Source of the DNA: Neopestalotiopsis rosae
Lineage: Eukaryota; Ascomycota; Sordariomycetes; Amphisphaeriales; Sporocadaceae
Assembly: GCA_023078685.1 (NCBI GenBank)
Contig: JALGAS010000003.1
Span: 4,712,001-4,776,000 of the forward strand
DNA length: 64,000 nt
Reading direction: 5' to 3'
How positions within the stretch are numbered: the stretch's first letter is position 1; the number at the start of each line of letters is the position of its first letter. Made by a program: the position numbers and the translations under genes. This document shows positions 34,235-46,293 of the stretch, piece after piece. Under the pieces are notes generated by a model, which ran no database searches, was not told the origin of the DNA, and was given only the letters and a program-made list of their open reading frames with translations.

Positions 34235-35325
34235 ATGTCGAAAACCAACGGGGTTGCAGATGAATTTTGGTTGTTCGGCTACGGGTTCGTTGTCCACCGC
34301 TTCCTCCTCCCCCCTCCTTTCATTTTGGCTTTTCTGTCCAGGGTCGCGCCAACTATAATCAAAAAGGTTACACACGAATTGATAAATGGTGCTACCACAG
34401 GAGTTTGATATGGAAACCGCCGCCGCATTTCGGTAAGGGGCCCCGCGCCATGAAAAAAAGCTCGTCGGGCGCTGGGAAGAAATCAGAATTGAAGGCGTGT
34501 TGGTCGCGTGCTCACATATTAGTACAGACCGACGCATACCCGGCTACGTGACTGGATATGTACGGAGGTTTTGGCAGGTACGTAGTCACAAAATGCAAAA
34601 GAAGAGGCTCTTCACTAACAGTTACAACATCAAGGCAAGGTAAAAAGCAAACCCCGTCTTAGTAATACAAAGATATGGGAAAATGTTCAAGACTAACAAA
34701 CACGCCCGGGGGAAACAGCCAAGACCACCGCGGCACGCCCGAGGCGCCCGGCCGGGTCGTGACGCTGATTGACCGAGACTTTTGGGCCTCGCTGGGCGAC
34801 CCGCACGCGTCGGCGCCCGAGAGGGTCTGGGGCGTCGCGTACCGGATCGAGGCCGACCGCGTCGACGAGGTCCGGGACTACCTGGACATCCGCGAGATCA
34901 ACGGCTACACGATCCACTACTCGCCGTTCCAGCCTGCTGAGGCAGCAGACAAGCAGGGCCAGACGAAGCCGCCCACGATTCGTACTCTGGTCTACATTGG
35001 CACCCCCGACAATGACCAGTTCACGGGGCCCCAGGAGCCTCAGGAGCTCGCCGAGCATATCTACCGCAGCGAGGGCCCCTCGGGTCTCAACCGCGAGTAC
35101 CTCTGGAACCTGGAGAAGAGCCTCGACGAGCTCATGAGCCCCGAGAGCGGCGACGAGCACGTCACGGACCTGTCGAACCGGGTCCGGGAGATTGATGCCA
35201 GGCAGCATAACAACAAAACGGGCGATGCTTCTGTTGTTGATCATCACGACGAAGAGCCCGCCTCGCCGCCGCCTCACGAGTTTCGCAAGGTTAGGAGCGT
35301 CGACGAGCAGGAGGAGACGGAGTAG
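34235..35325 (+). CDS. ChaC-type glutathione-specific gamma-glutamylcyclotransferase
   Basis: Cytosolic enzyme cleaving glutathione to 5-oxoproline and Cys-Gly, equivalent to yeast Gcg1 and animal ChaC2. My model has five exons: 34235-34284, 34401-34432, 34528-34577, a 5-nt microexon 34635-34639, and 34719-35325, giving 247 residues. The joined protein reads FGYGSLIWKPPPHF (substrate loop, residues 14-27), RRIPGYVTGYVRRFWQ, then A-S from the microexon, then QDHRGTPEAPGRVVTL. Without the microexon the conserved frame cannot be kept across this gap. The catalytic glutamate is E105 in DYLDIREINGY. The C-terminal 50 residues are acidic and disordered. A model starting at the ATG at 34675 would lose the active-site loop. 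The first four exons are all 50 nt or shorter. Confidence 0.9.
34635..34639 (+). other. 5-nt microexon (GCAAG) of the ChaC gene
   Basis: GCAAG is flanked by AG on the left and GTAAAA on the right. Both flanking introns (57 and 79 nt) carry an exact ACTAAC branch site (34614-34619 and 34692-34697). Including it gives F-W-Q-A-S-Q-D-H-R-G-T, the expected family sequence, with correct phase on both sides. Confidence 0.82.
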
Positions 35326-36374
35326 TTGAATCAGTTGAAGGCGGGAGGAAAGCGACTTTTGAGGAGCTTGCATCATTAATATCCGCACCGAACCTACCAT
35401 CTCTGTCATGTGAGTAGAAGCGGCATGGTGGGTGATGTGCCTGAGCAGTTGTGGGAAGAAATCATTAGTAGACTAGATCGAGGATTAGAACGAACCGTTC
35501 TTGAGGGAACGACAATGATTTCTATGTTTAATGATCCAAACGTCAAAAGAGCCGGCCCACAATCTAGAATATCACATTTGTGTTGCAATCCCTCGATGCG
35601 AGGGATGTAGCTGCAGCTGGACAAACGACCAAGATGATGTGCGTTCAAATGCCAGATTTCCACCAGATGAGTGATAATGGATTTCTGAAACAGAAGCCTC
35701 TTCAAGGTGATACAAATCTGGAAGACATAATCATCAAGGTATGTCAATCGCGGTCATTAGCACAAACAAGGCCGCACATAGAGATTAACACGTTATCACA
35801 AAAAGCCACGTCTGTATTCGGGTACTATGTGGCCGTTTTGGCAGGTTGGTAGATCCACTGGCGCCCAAGAGCAAGTCTCCTGATTTCCTGTAATATCCTA
35901 TGCTCTAACCCAGCACCTTGTCCGACCCCTTTGTGATCTCTGTCCTGTAGATGGCGTTGTGCCGATGACCCCGTCCCGGGTGACCTAAGTTTGCTCCTAT
36001 TTCGAGCCCTTCCTCCACTTCCCCTGTTCCAACCCTTTTCGTGTGTTTTAATGATCGTACCGCGGTCGTAAAGAATAAATCTTGCCCGTAATTCCGGGAC
36101 TAAATGCTTCATGAATATGAAGCCGCTTAATGAATGTGAAGACATGAACAATCTTCTCCTCCCCACTACCCCTTGAGAAGAAACCCTCCCTGGCCCACAT
36201 CAATGACATATACAAGAAAAGCATCCCATGGGGAAGCGTGATAAGAGAAGTTAAGTGGTGTTGACTTTTGGTTATAAATGGCGCTGCTGTCTGGAAGACT
36301 CGAGTTGGTAGGCTGCTGAAAAGGCATCCCATCTCATCTCAGCATGATATCTTTGTCGAATTCTGCGTGGCAGT
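35326..36374. other. Convergent 3' intergenic region
   Basis: One kilobase between the ChaC and RRM gene ends. No exon with motif support is visible. Confidence 0.4.
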
Positions 36375-37170
36375 TCAGTATTGAGGTGGTCCCCCCATAT
36401 GTTGACCTTGAGATTGCTGTCCCTGATCGTATCCGTAAGGTGCTTGAGCTGGGTAGCCTAAATCGACGTCAGCCATCTCTTTCATCTCCCATGGACAAGA
36501 GCCTGGTGTTTTGCTTACCCTGAGGTGGCTGCGAGCCATAAGGTGCCTGTGGCGGATAGCCTCCGCGGCCATAAGCCACCGGATACATCTGCTGCGCTGG
36601 CATACCATATCCCGGCATCGGTTGCGCACCGTAGGGGGCCCCGTAGGCACCCGCAGCCGGGAAGGCTCCACCACGTCCAGCCATTCCAGGGCCACCTCGG
36701 GGCCCGGCGTCCGTCGCATTGTCCACTCGGATCGTTCTTCCATCGAATCTACCCTCTGTTAGCTACGTTCTTTGATATCAGCCTCAAGCCCCATTTTGCA
36801 TACTCCACGTTGTTCATCGAAGCAATTGCTTTCTGAGCATGGTCTTGCTGGGTGTAACGAACAAAGCCGAACCCTCTGCTACGACCAGTATCGCGGTCCT
36901 TGACGACAACCTGTACAGATCGAACTAGTTAGCCCTATGTTCATGGCACTTCGACCTCACTGAAACTCGATGAGAACCAGCCAGGTCCTGGAATATACAA
37001 AGTTCAAGGTGACATACCGCTTCCTCCACAGGACCAAATTCCTCGAATTTCTGTCGCAGAGTAGCGTCCTCAGTGTGCCAAGCAAGGCCTCTGCAGTGAC
37101 CGAAATGATTAGTCTCATGAAGCTGAACAAGGGGCAGAACATTGACAAACCCAATGAATAGCTTCGACAT
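36375..37170 (-). CDS. Glycine-rich RRM RNA-binding protein
   Basis: Small single-RRM protein of the glycine-rich (GRP/CIRBP-like) type, usually nuclear-cytoplasmic and active in mRNA processing or stress response. Five exons on the minus strand, 37170-37151 (20 nt), 37090-37018, 36910-36804, 36748-36519 and 36457-36375, give 170 residues. RNP2 is LFIGGLAW at residues 4-11 and is split by intron 1. RNP1 is R43-GFGFVRY50. The RRM ends near NNVEFDGRTIRVD. The C-terminal half is Gly/Pro/Tyr/Gln-rich low complexity (GAYGAPYGAQP, YGYDQGQQSQGQ), prone to condensate formation in such proteins. All four introns sit in phase. No other domain is present. Confidence 0.92.
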
Positions 37171-40100
37171 TGTTGCTGTTGGTTGTTGTTGTACTTGAAT
37201 ATCTACAAGAATGTTCTATATTCATCGTTAGCATTTCTCTCGATTATCAATGTAGCAGTAGGTTGGCAGCAGCCATGCATCACAACTTCCAGATTTGGTG
37301 ACTGTAACGGACATGCTTTGCTGGATCAATGACTCACCCGTCAAAGGCTTCAATGCCTAAAGGTAGGTGAAATGAAATGCGTCGACACTCAATACACAAT
37401 CGTAACGGCCGTTAGTCGCACTTGAGGAGCTGAAGAAAGATAAATCTTTCAGATGAAGTGATATGGACGAGGAGGATGCAGGATATATGTAGAAAAAGGT
37501 TCCGTGGGGACCTGGAGAACAGATATATAAAGTAGCTGAGCGAGAAGGTGTATAGGTCAGGGTCAAGGTACCCGAGATATTGTCAAGGACTTGCTTGCTA
37601 TTGCTTTGCTTGATGCGTGACAGAAGAGAAGCAATCCATGACTGCGATCCCATCTGATATATATGCTCCCATCCTCGGGGTAGGTGATCAGTCCAAGGAT
37701 GTACCGTTGAGACATGGCAGCCACAAGCGGTTAATCGCAGGTACTGGATCAAGACGACCACGACAACGGTTCAGGGTATGGGCCAGCATGTGTTTGTGCC
37801 AGCCAGGGTCACTCCTGAAAACAGGCATCAGACAGGTCAAGTCAAGACTGCTCTACACTTTGTAGAGGCTGGTGGATGATACTCGTCCGCCGCTCCACAA
37901 AAAAGAAAAGACCGGACGGTCTAGAGACAATGCTGAGGCACTACTGTGTGCTCGAGATTTTAAAAACGACAATTATTGCCGAGCAATGTCCTGGTAAATC
38001 GCTTGGTGGTGAAGTTGTGGGTAAAGGAAAATCCCATGCAGTTTACTGCTTGGCTGATTGGCTTGTCAAACAGCTTTTGCTATCCACAAAGTCCACCGAT
38101 ACCCACCTGATAGGAATATACTGTAAATATACCCCTCTACTGAGGCACGACCAGGGAGTTCCGATGCGGCAACGCAAACATTGTTTCCTGTTTTCTGCTT
38201 TTTCTCGCTTCCATTCAGTGAGTTTCCAGGTCATGCATTAGTGAGAATATCGTGATTTAGCAGGCCGTAGAGCCCAACACACAGCTTGTGCCAATGGAGG
38301 AAGCGGGAGTGGCTGCCCGTTCAAATAGTAAATCGCCTTGAGTTGGCTGGTTCTGTGAAGACGATTGCAACTGCATTGTGATCAATGATCGGGAAAATGC
38401 TTTCACAATGAAGCGTAGCGTTTAGTCACGCAGGCGACTTCCACCAAACGTGTATATTGCCTGTATGGAGGCTCGACCCCAGCGTTTCGTCAACGGCGTT
38501 GTGGGTTGCAGATCTAGGAGGGGCACTTCTAGGTCTTGGCTTGCCTAACGACGTGCATATGATGTACGTAGCGACATCAGGGGGCATTGATACGTCGAAG
38601 CTTGTTAGCTCGTCAAAGGTGAAGAGATTGATAACAGAAGGGAAAAAGAAGCCCTCTGTGACGGGGTTGTCTAATCTAACAGTCAATACTTCGAGTGCTG
38701 CACAATTGATACTTGGCGTCGCTGGTGGGGCCTAACTGCAGTGTATTTACCTTCTTAGTAGCACATTGGGCGGGCTTGGGTTTGTGTACTAAAACCCACA
38801 GACATTTGCAGGAACGTGGTTGGCATGAAGCTTTCAAGGGGTTCCCTAGAATAGGATACGCGCCCGTGGTATCCTGGTCTTTTCAGCACGAAAAGTCGCT
38901 CAATTTTTCATGTACGTACCTGTATGATGATACTATACCCCTCACCCATCGACGGGGAGGTAGGCAGGTACCTAATCTAGTATACTCAACCTTGCACTAC
39001 GGTGACATGGGAGAAGAGGTGCGTGGGTTTCGCGTGGTACCGAGGGTGCTTGCGGAGCGACCTACCGAGCGGCGAGCAGACCGATTAAAAGTCTGTGGGG
39101 AACAGACGGACATATCCTGGCATTTTGCGAAACTTGCAAGGGACCAACAGTCTGGTGCACATCGCGTTGAATCGCTGAAACGCGGCGGGAGTGTCGTGCA
39201 AGGCAAATATAGTTGGCTCAGTAGCCGCACAATGAGCTGCCAGGTTTTGACAGATGCGCAGTATGTTCGCAGTGCTAGTGTGTATATACCCTGTGTACAC
39301 CCTTGGCAGACCTGGGGAAGTTGGGTGATAGGTTCCAAGAAGGCTCGGCGGAGAGAATCCTCGGGTCGGTGGGTGGATCTTCAAACGGCCCTGGGCCGAG
39401 CTCACTTGACTAGTTGATCGTTGGGACATGACATGGTGCTTATTACCTACCTTGGACAGCTGGTAGGCGAAGCCGGCAAATAGAGTTGCTCTGCTTCGGA
39501 AACAGTTGTTACATTGGGTGCTACCCATGGTAGACATGTGTCGATTACTTGTCACCGTGGTCACCGGCATGTCATCCACCTCCCAGTCGACATGGAGGCA
39601 CTTACCTCTTTTGCAATTGCAAAGAGTAACTAGGACAGCGTACGTAATGACGAACTGGTGCGCAATTCGGCGAACCGTCGGTAAGTGAAGGACGAATCAA
39701 AGATCGTGAATAGTTCTAGGCTCTAGCCATGACCAGGAGGTAGATCAGATGGACCTCCAAGATGGAATTCTCAAGTCGTTTCGATGGCCAGTATGCCCAA
39801 GGCGAGATCTCGGGCCAACTTCGACACATATTGTGTTCCGAATAGAAAAGAGCTTGTTTAAAGTCGTGTGTGACAAGTCTAGTACAAGGAGCTCTGACGT
39901 GCAGTCGATCATCGTGGGATTGGCTGTCGGCAGGCATCCGTTCAAGGGCAAGCTGACCGCAGAACCGAGTATGTGGAGAGAGTCAGACAGCTCCTGAGCC
40001 TAAGCAGTTGCGAGATCTCCGGGGAGTAACCAGGCTGTTTCCCGCTTGCTTGGTTGTATGCGGTGTAACGACCTGCAAAGTGCTTTGAGGCTCATGCGGA

Positions 40101-42455
40101 TGATTCCCCGTCGGCGCATGAATTGATGGAGCTTTCCAGTGCTGTGGAGGTTTGACAAGTACGAGAATTGACCACACAAAAGGAGCAACCAGATCGCCGA
40201 CGCATCTGGTTATCATGGCATTGCAGATGGCGGCATAGCTGAAGCTCACATCTCGTCATGCTATAGCGCTGCTCGCGGTGAACGTCTCCATGCTTCGGGA
40301 TTTGGCCGACAGCATGACAAAGATTGAAAGCAGACATGAGTGCTTGAAGTCTCAAACGTGGGGACCTGGCCGAGGGCTTGGAGTGTGCACCTCATTGAAT
40401 TGTCTCAATAGAGGCCAGGCCGCCACCAGCAGACAGCACCGAGGTACGTACAATCTGGAATCAAGGCTCTGGAGCTTGGGCCACTCAAGTGCTTGCAGCG
40501 CTGTGTTGCACTTGCCTACAGGGTATTGTACCTGAGCACGCGCGAGGCAGGATCCTCGAACAATTGAGTAATCAATTGACGCGGACGAAAAACACAAAGT
40601 TCAGACGATGCCTCCCTTCGTGTCGACTTGCCTTGCCCAGATTGACTTTTGGTGAGGTGTTTTCTCTGGCGACTCTAAGGTAGGGAAGATCTGCCGAATC
40701 TGTCTGCCTACAGGAGTATACTCTTTACTCGCAGTCTCAACAGCCTCAATAGTGGGTGTGGTGTGGGCAGGTTGCATGCATGTGTGTACTGTTGGTAGGG
40801 ACTAGGTATACAGCAGTACAGTGGGTGCATCTAACCTTTCAGGTGGGTATGTGCGCTACAAGGCCACCCATGACATATAACACGACGCAGATATGCGGCT
40901 CTGCTATGCGGTAACGCGCCAATGCAACGCAAGCCGATCTGGACAACTCGCCCGCGTTGCAAGATGCAGATGCAGACAAGACAGGACCCTGGCTGGCGAC
41001 CCCCAGGAGTCTGGAGTCTGCCTGTCTGCTTCCAATTCTTGTCTGTGTGTCTCAGAGTCGATTAGAGCCTCATTACTAACAGCCAAGCACACGCTAAGCT
41101 CTGGCCCCAGCGTTCGCACTTCACGTCAGTTGCCGATCAACTATATATAGCGACAGGGGTCAACAGAGTGTATCAGTCTCCCGCGCCAAGCCCCTTGTAA
41201 AACGTCTCTCGATGCCACGATGCCTCAACACATTGGACGCTCTCGCGTGAGCAGCAAAACCCTCTACATTTCCCTCGCTGCACATTGGTCAACAGAGTAT
41301 CCTGGGAGATGATCCGCGGCAAATCCCATGACACATCAATGCTTGGCGTTTTCAGCGAAGCGATGGGCTGCAAACCTCGTTCTGGGCGTGGGTTATGACC
41401 ACAAGTTGGGCCTGGCCAGGGGAAGAAAAAACGAACTGCCACACGCAAACAGTCCAAATTGGTCATTTGCAACTTGCAAGGTTTAAAATGCCAGACAACT
41501 ATTGTGGGAACCAATGTGAATGTCGTCGATGTGTCTACGAATCAGGAGCCTTGCTATTCGCCAGCGATGTGTCATTTCGCCGTCTTGGAAGTTGGCCCAT
41601 AACCATGACTTTTACACCACTGCATCTCTGTACCATACTGCAGGACAAAATCGGAGAATATTCCTTGCAATCAACGGAAAGATCCAAGCGACGACATGGT
41701 ATTTGTACGTTGTCTAGCCAAGGGTCCCTGTCCTGCACCCGCATGTACAATAGTTCGGTAAGAGCTTCTCGGCGTTGGAGCCGGATACAACACTGCTTTT
41801 GGAATCACCATTATTAACCATTGTCAAGTATGCAAACGTCATGGGGAACCGATGATGCATGGCTGTCGCTGCCTTGGGTCATTACCAATCACTCTCGACC
41901 TCAGCCAAGCGCTTATGACCATGTAACAAGGGAAATGTAGGACCCAGTACCTGCTCAGCGCCTCTAAATACTACCAGCACTAGCAGCTGACGGTCCTACC
42001 TGCAGTCATTGCAGATCAGGTAGATTAGGTAGTTTACCCAGTATACTCAGCCAGGGGTGGTCAAGCACGATCGTGGGATCTGCCACTACCCCAAACCCCA
42101 GCACCCTCATATCTCTTCCTTCCCTGACCTTTGCAGTCCATAAAGTCAGCCTCATGTGGGGGGTTACTCCTGTCTTGGAAGACTGGGGCCTTTCACCCTC
42201 AGCACAACAAGCTCCAAGGGGTCGCTGGTCTAACTCTCGACGTATCCAAACGAGGCAAAGTTACCACGTCTTCGCTACCAATACTCGTCTGGTTATTGCT
42301 CCGAGGGTAGATCACTTCTCCCCGCATGTACGCACACGTAATCTGGGCTACCGACGCAAATATGACCTGACAATCTCGACGCGGACATTTCTCAAGTTTG
42401 ATGAACAAAGCTTAACCTTGTTGCTCACCCCTTCCGTTTCAATCCTCGCCAAGGT
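37171..42455. other. 5.3-kb gene-poor region
   Basis: No supported gene. The longest open frame (38713-39417, 234 codons) has an irregular composition and competes with frames on the other strand. The interval should include the promoters of the divergent RRM and 780-residue genes. I saw no clear long repeat, tRNA or 5S rRNA gene in it. Confidence 0.4.
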
Positions 42456-44850
42456 ATGGGTCGCAATAGCTCACACACAGCCGCTCGTCCACATCTGCCA
42501 CCCCATCATCAAAATCGCGGCCCTCGAGCCGAACACGCGCTACACCACGACTATACTCACGATGTTGCCCACGTGAAACGCCGAGAAAGGACCAAAGACC
42601 AGATATCAGCAACAAACGGCAACTTGAGCCGGACGTTGGAAAATGATCCTAGAAACAAGGTTGTCGAGAGTTGGCTTGCGAAAACAGGGGGTCACCGCCC
42701 CGATGTCGCTGAGCGCCTTGCGCATGATCCAAAGCCAATCAAGTTACACCGTCGGCATGCCAGCTGCGAGGTTGAGCACAAGGTCCGGTATGGCCCTTCG
42801 TATCGGCCGATAGCTGCTTGGCAGACTGAAGGGCTCCACGAAGCATATCAGGACACGAAGCCTTTCACGTCAACGAGTGAACGCCTAGGACGACGTCGTA
42901 GAGAGCGTTCGATTTCAAATGATAGCTCGTTATTAACGGCGGCTGATTTTGGCAGAACAGCAAGTGATATTGATTCGTTGGAACAACTGCCACCTGAAGA
43001 AGTACCTGTGCAAGTCCAGCGGTCTAGGTCAAGCAGACAACTCGTTGGGGGCGACGAAGACGACTTTTCCACAATATCGCCGAGTCCAGAACCCGTCAAT
43101 TTTGAGAAAAGAGCAAGGCATAAAACGAGAGATGACAAATATGACACTAGAAAGGAAGTGCGAAGAAATGGGAGACCCAAGCAGGATACGAGTCGTCGTG
43201 ACAATAAGTCGAAGAGACAGAAGAGGGATAGCAAAAGACGAGCACAGTTGTCGAGTAAAAATGTCATGGAGAAATTCAACTCAAGTACAGTGCTGCAAGA
43301 CCGAATCACGGTCGGTCTCTCTCTCTCTCTCGCGTCTCCATCTACTTCAATGCTCGACCCATATTTCAGTGATGTTAACCTTAAACCCCTTTTACAGTTA
43401 CCTCGTGCTTCGAAAGAAAGTGAAGGAAGCAAGAGGAGGAATCTATCTGCAGGCTCCCCTGGTAACACTGGGCAACCGCGTACGTCTGCTGTCCTTACAA
43501 ATAAGTAAACAAATTTACTGACGCGTAGTAGTGATAGACCTGAGTTACACACACATGAATTTCCTCAGGGACGACAAAACCAACATCGCACCTCAGCCAT
43601 TATCTTCCAGACGCTTGCGCGAGTTGGAAAGACAGAACAAGGAAATTGAAGAACTCTCATCTTATTTCACCTCAAACGACGTGACAAAAGAGCACACGAA
43701 ATTCGACATGGCACCATCGAAGCAGTCGAATTATACCCCCGTTGGTGGCTACCATCACCAAGCACCAGAACGCGGTCACAATGGGGAAATCCTTGGAGTC
43801 AACACAAATTCCAACACCCCCAGATCAACCACATCGTCGAGGGCCCCCAAACGCCAACGACTTGATAACTCGAACAGCTCTGCCTGTCTATCCCAAACAA
43901 CTGAGCATACGCGGCCCCTCGAGGAAGCCGAGGATAATGTCAACTTTTATCCTGCTAGAACTCCTCATGAGGTGGCTCAAGCAAGGGTACTCCTTGGGGG
44001 CTTCTTTATACCCCAAGGCTACGCTGCCCAACGACGAAGTGGTTATCCCGGCGATATCGACAAAGACCACGCGATCGAACGGTGGCAGAATTCAGACTCT
44101 GCGGTTCCCCCACCAAGCAACGCCGGGCGTGAGGCCATCATGCCACAAAGTTCACAACAACAGTTGCGGATGACTCGTCCTGGCGTTCATCCAATGATGA
44201 GTGGTTTTCAGAGCGCGCCCCTGTTGAACCCCCGGGGTACTTGTGTGTCGCGCGGCCCTCCTTTTACTCACATGCCAAGGAGACCATCTCCTCAATTCAC
44301 AAATGGGGTACAAGGTGCAAGTCAGTCGCAGCTACCACGGCCACCACAGCCTTCGGGTCAAGTGTCTGCAATTCCTACCCGAATTTTGCCGTCGTCCGGG
44401 AGCACGATGCCGGCGCGAGGCATATACCACCACCATCACCATACGCACGGTGCTGGTCATGCAGCCGCAAGCAGAAGCGAGTTGAATAGTGAACCTGGCA
44501 CAACGGGCGGTATGGAGCCACCGCTGCCACCGCTGCCACCGGCACCACAGCTACCACCGGTACCACAGACGGACAGGTTCTTACTGGAAGACTTCGTTCC
44601 TGGAACGCAACAGTTGATCGACTACCGGCTGATCGGCGGGGTGGATCTCAACGATGATCCAATTGGAAACAGCAGTGGCCCTGCTGCAACGGAGGACACG
44701 CTGATCCAGGATCCGGCATTCAACACCCAGCAAAGTGCCGCTTACACTACCAACTGTCAGATAGTGTCCGACCCGGAGTGGCACTCAAATCTCTCTGAAT
44801 TGCTCTTTGGGGACACACAGCATGAAGACGAACAAACGGACGAACTGTAG
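42456..44850 (+). CDS. Large disordered conserved fungal protein
   Basis: Function not recognised. Two exons, 42456-43479 and 43532-44850, give about 780 residues; the intron uses GTACGT and an AG at 43530-43531. An alternative acceptor three bases earlier adds one Val. The junction restores a short ordered motif, IDLSYTHMNFL, which looks like a conserved peptide in an otherwise disordered chain. The N-terminal half is rich in His/Arg/Lys/Ser (ESWLAKTGGHRPDVAERLAHD, a charged region ending RRDNKSKRQKRDSKRRAQ, a likely nuclear localisation signal). The C-terminal half is Pro/Gln/Ser-rich with a HHHHH run and PPLPPLPPAPQLPPVPQ, ending in an acidic tail. A (CT)8-type microsatellite at 43316-43331 is translated as SLSLS but may belong to an extra small intron. 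A nuclear scaffold or regulator is a guess. Confidence 0.7.
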
Positions 44851-44900
44851 GAGGAAAAGACCGAAATGTTGGGCTTCTGGCGACCCAATTCGCTGGCTGG

Positions 44901-45263
44901 TTTCTGAAGGGAACGTTGGCGTTTTACAGGAAATGAGACGTTATGGCGTATCTTGGTTCATGTACTTGTTTATTGAAGGGGCTTACACGTGATGCGTTGA
45001 CAACTCTTCTGATTCTTGGCCTTTTTGAAGGGAAGATTGGCGTTTTACAGGGAATGAGGCGTTATCGCGTATCTTGGTTCATGTACTTGATTATTGAAGG
45101 GTTCTAAACGTAATGCGTTGACAATCATTCTGGTTCTTGGTCTTTTTGAAGGGAGCATTGGCGTTTTACAGGATTCGATGAGTTATGGCGTATCTGGGTT
45201 CATGTACTTGATTATTGAAGGGGTTTACACATGATGCGTTGGCAATCATTCTGGTTCTTGGTC
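44901..45263. repeat. Three tandem copies of a 121-bp unit
   Basis: The copies start at 44901, 45022 and 45143, an exact 121-bp period measured on GGCGTTTTACAGG (44918, 45039, 45160). Copies share about 85-90 percent of positions by eye. The right end of the last copy overlaps the 3' end of the CitE-like gene, so each unit carries the antisense of its final codons and stop. Confidence 0.9.
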
Positions 45264-46293
45264 TTTCCACTTTTCTCTCAAACCATTGACATCTATGCCG
45301 CACGCCTCTGCTTTTGTCACAACTGCTTTTGCTTTGCCAACAACAGGCGCATCAATCATGGCGCCATCCAAAGTCCACGCACCACGGCCTGCCGCAGCTG
45401 CCTTTTCGTCTGCAATCACAACCCGGACCGCCCACTCTACCTCCTTCTCGGCCGGCGCAAACATGCGCTGGACCATTTCGACCTGCGAGGGGTGAATGCA
45501 TTGCTTGCCATTAAACCCCATGGCCTTGCCCCCGCGGCACTCCTCCTCGAGCCTCCGCAGGCCCTCGTCGCCCTTGTACGCGGTACAGACGAGGTCAATG
45601 GTGCTGGGCAGGTCGGCGGCGCGGGCAGCCGTGGCAATGGCAGACCGGGCGTACAAGAACTCGGACAGGGAAGGGGTCCGCGTGATGCTGAGGTCCAGAG
45701 CAAAGTCCTCGGCGGCGAAGATGAGGCCCGAGAGGAGGTTGGGGGTGGCGGTGACGATCTCGCGGAGGTTCATGATCGCACGGGCTGATTCGATGAGGGC
45801 CACGAGGCGGACTGGCTCTTTTCCGCTAGCAGAGTTTCCGTTTCCATTGTGACGTTCCGGCGCCAGGTGCCGCAGCGCGTCGGCGACAAAGGTCAGGTCC
45901 GAGGCCGAGTTGACCTTGGGGATCACGATGGCGTCCAGGCCCGGGTTCGACGCCAGCGCCGTCAGGTCGTCCAGGGCGTGCGGGGTCGAGACGGCGTTGA
46001 TGCGCACCGCGATCTCGCCGATGCCCGCGGGGCGCTGCTGCTTCAGCCCCGCGAGGTGCTCGCGCAGGCCCCGCCGCGCCTCGGGCTTTGCGGCTGGGGT
46101 CACCGAGTCCTCTAGGTCGTAGGTCACGTTGTCTGACTTTAGGGATAGCGATTTGGCCAGCATGCGCGGTGATGATGCTGGGACTGATGTGGGTTTTCTG
46201 TTAGTTTTCTTTCCTTCGGGACTGGTCGGATGAAGCATGCATACCATATAAGAGAGAGCGCCTCAAGATGGCGCTCGATTTGGCTGCTGCCAT
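45246..46293 (-). CDS. CitE/CLYBL-like citramalyl-CoA lyase family protein
   Basis: HpcH/HpaI aldolase-citrate lyase family enzyme with a TIM-barrel fold, closest in layout to CitE/CLYBL, which cleaves acyl-CoA substrates such as citramalyl-CoA with Mg2+. Two exons on the minus strand, 46293-46245 and 46183-45246, give 328 residues. The join produces [16 protein letters not shown], the conserved first strand of the family. Other family blocks are [11 protein letters not shown] (metal/substrate region), [23 protein letters not shown] (with the metal-binding Glu), [10 protein letters not shown] (with the Asp ligand) and [13 protein letters not shown]. The N-terminus ([15 protein letters not shown]) is basic and amphipathic, so mitochondrial import is plausible. 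The last codons, KDQEPE-stop, are duplicated downstream in a 121-bp tandem repeat. Confidence 0.9.

Noticed and set aside
34675..35325. Single-exon ChaC model starting at the ATG at 34675
   Set aside because: It lacks the conserved YGSLIW loop, which is present in upstream exons and joins in phase via the microexon.
38713..39417. 234-codon open frame in the 37-42 kb gap
   Set aside because: Irregular composition, no motif, overlapping frames on the opposite strand of similar length, and no supporting splice signals.
43310..43371. Possible extra intron (GTCGGT to TTTCAG) over the CT microsatellite
   Set aside because: Removing it in phase would place a TGA directly after the join, so the read-through frame was kept.
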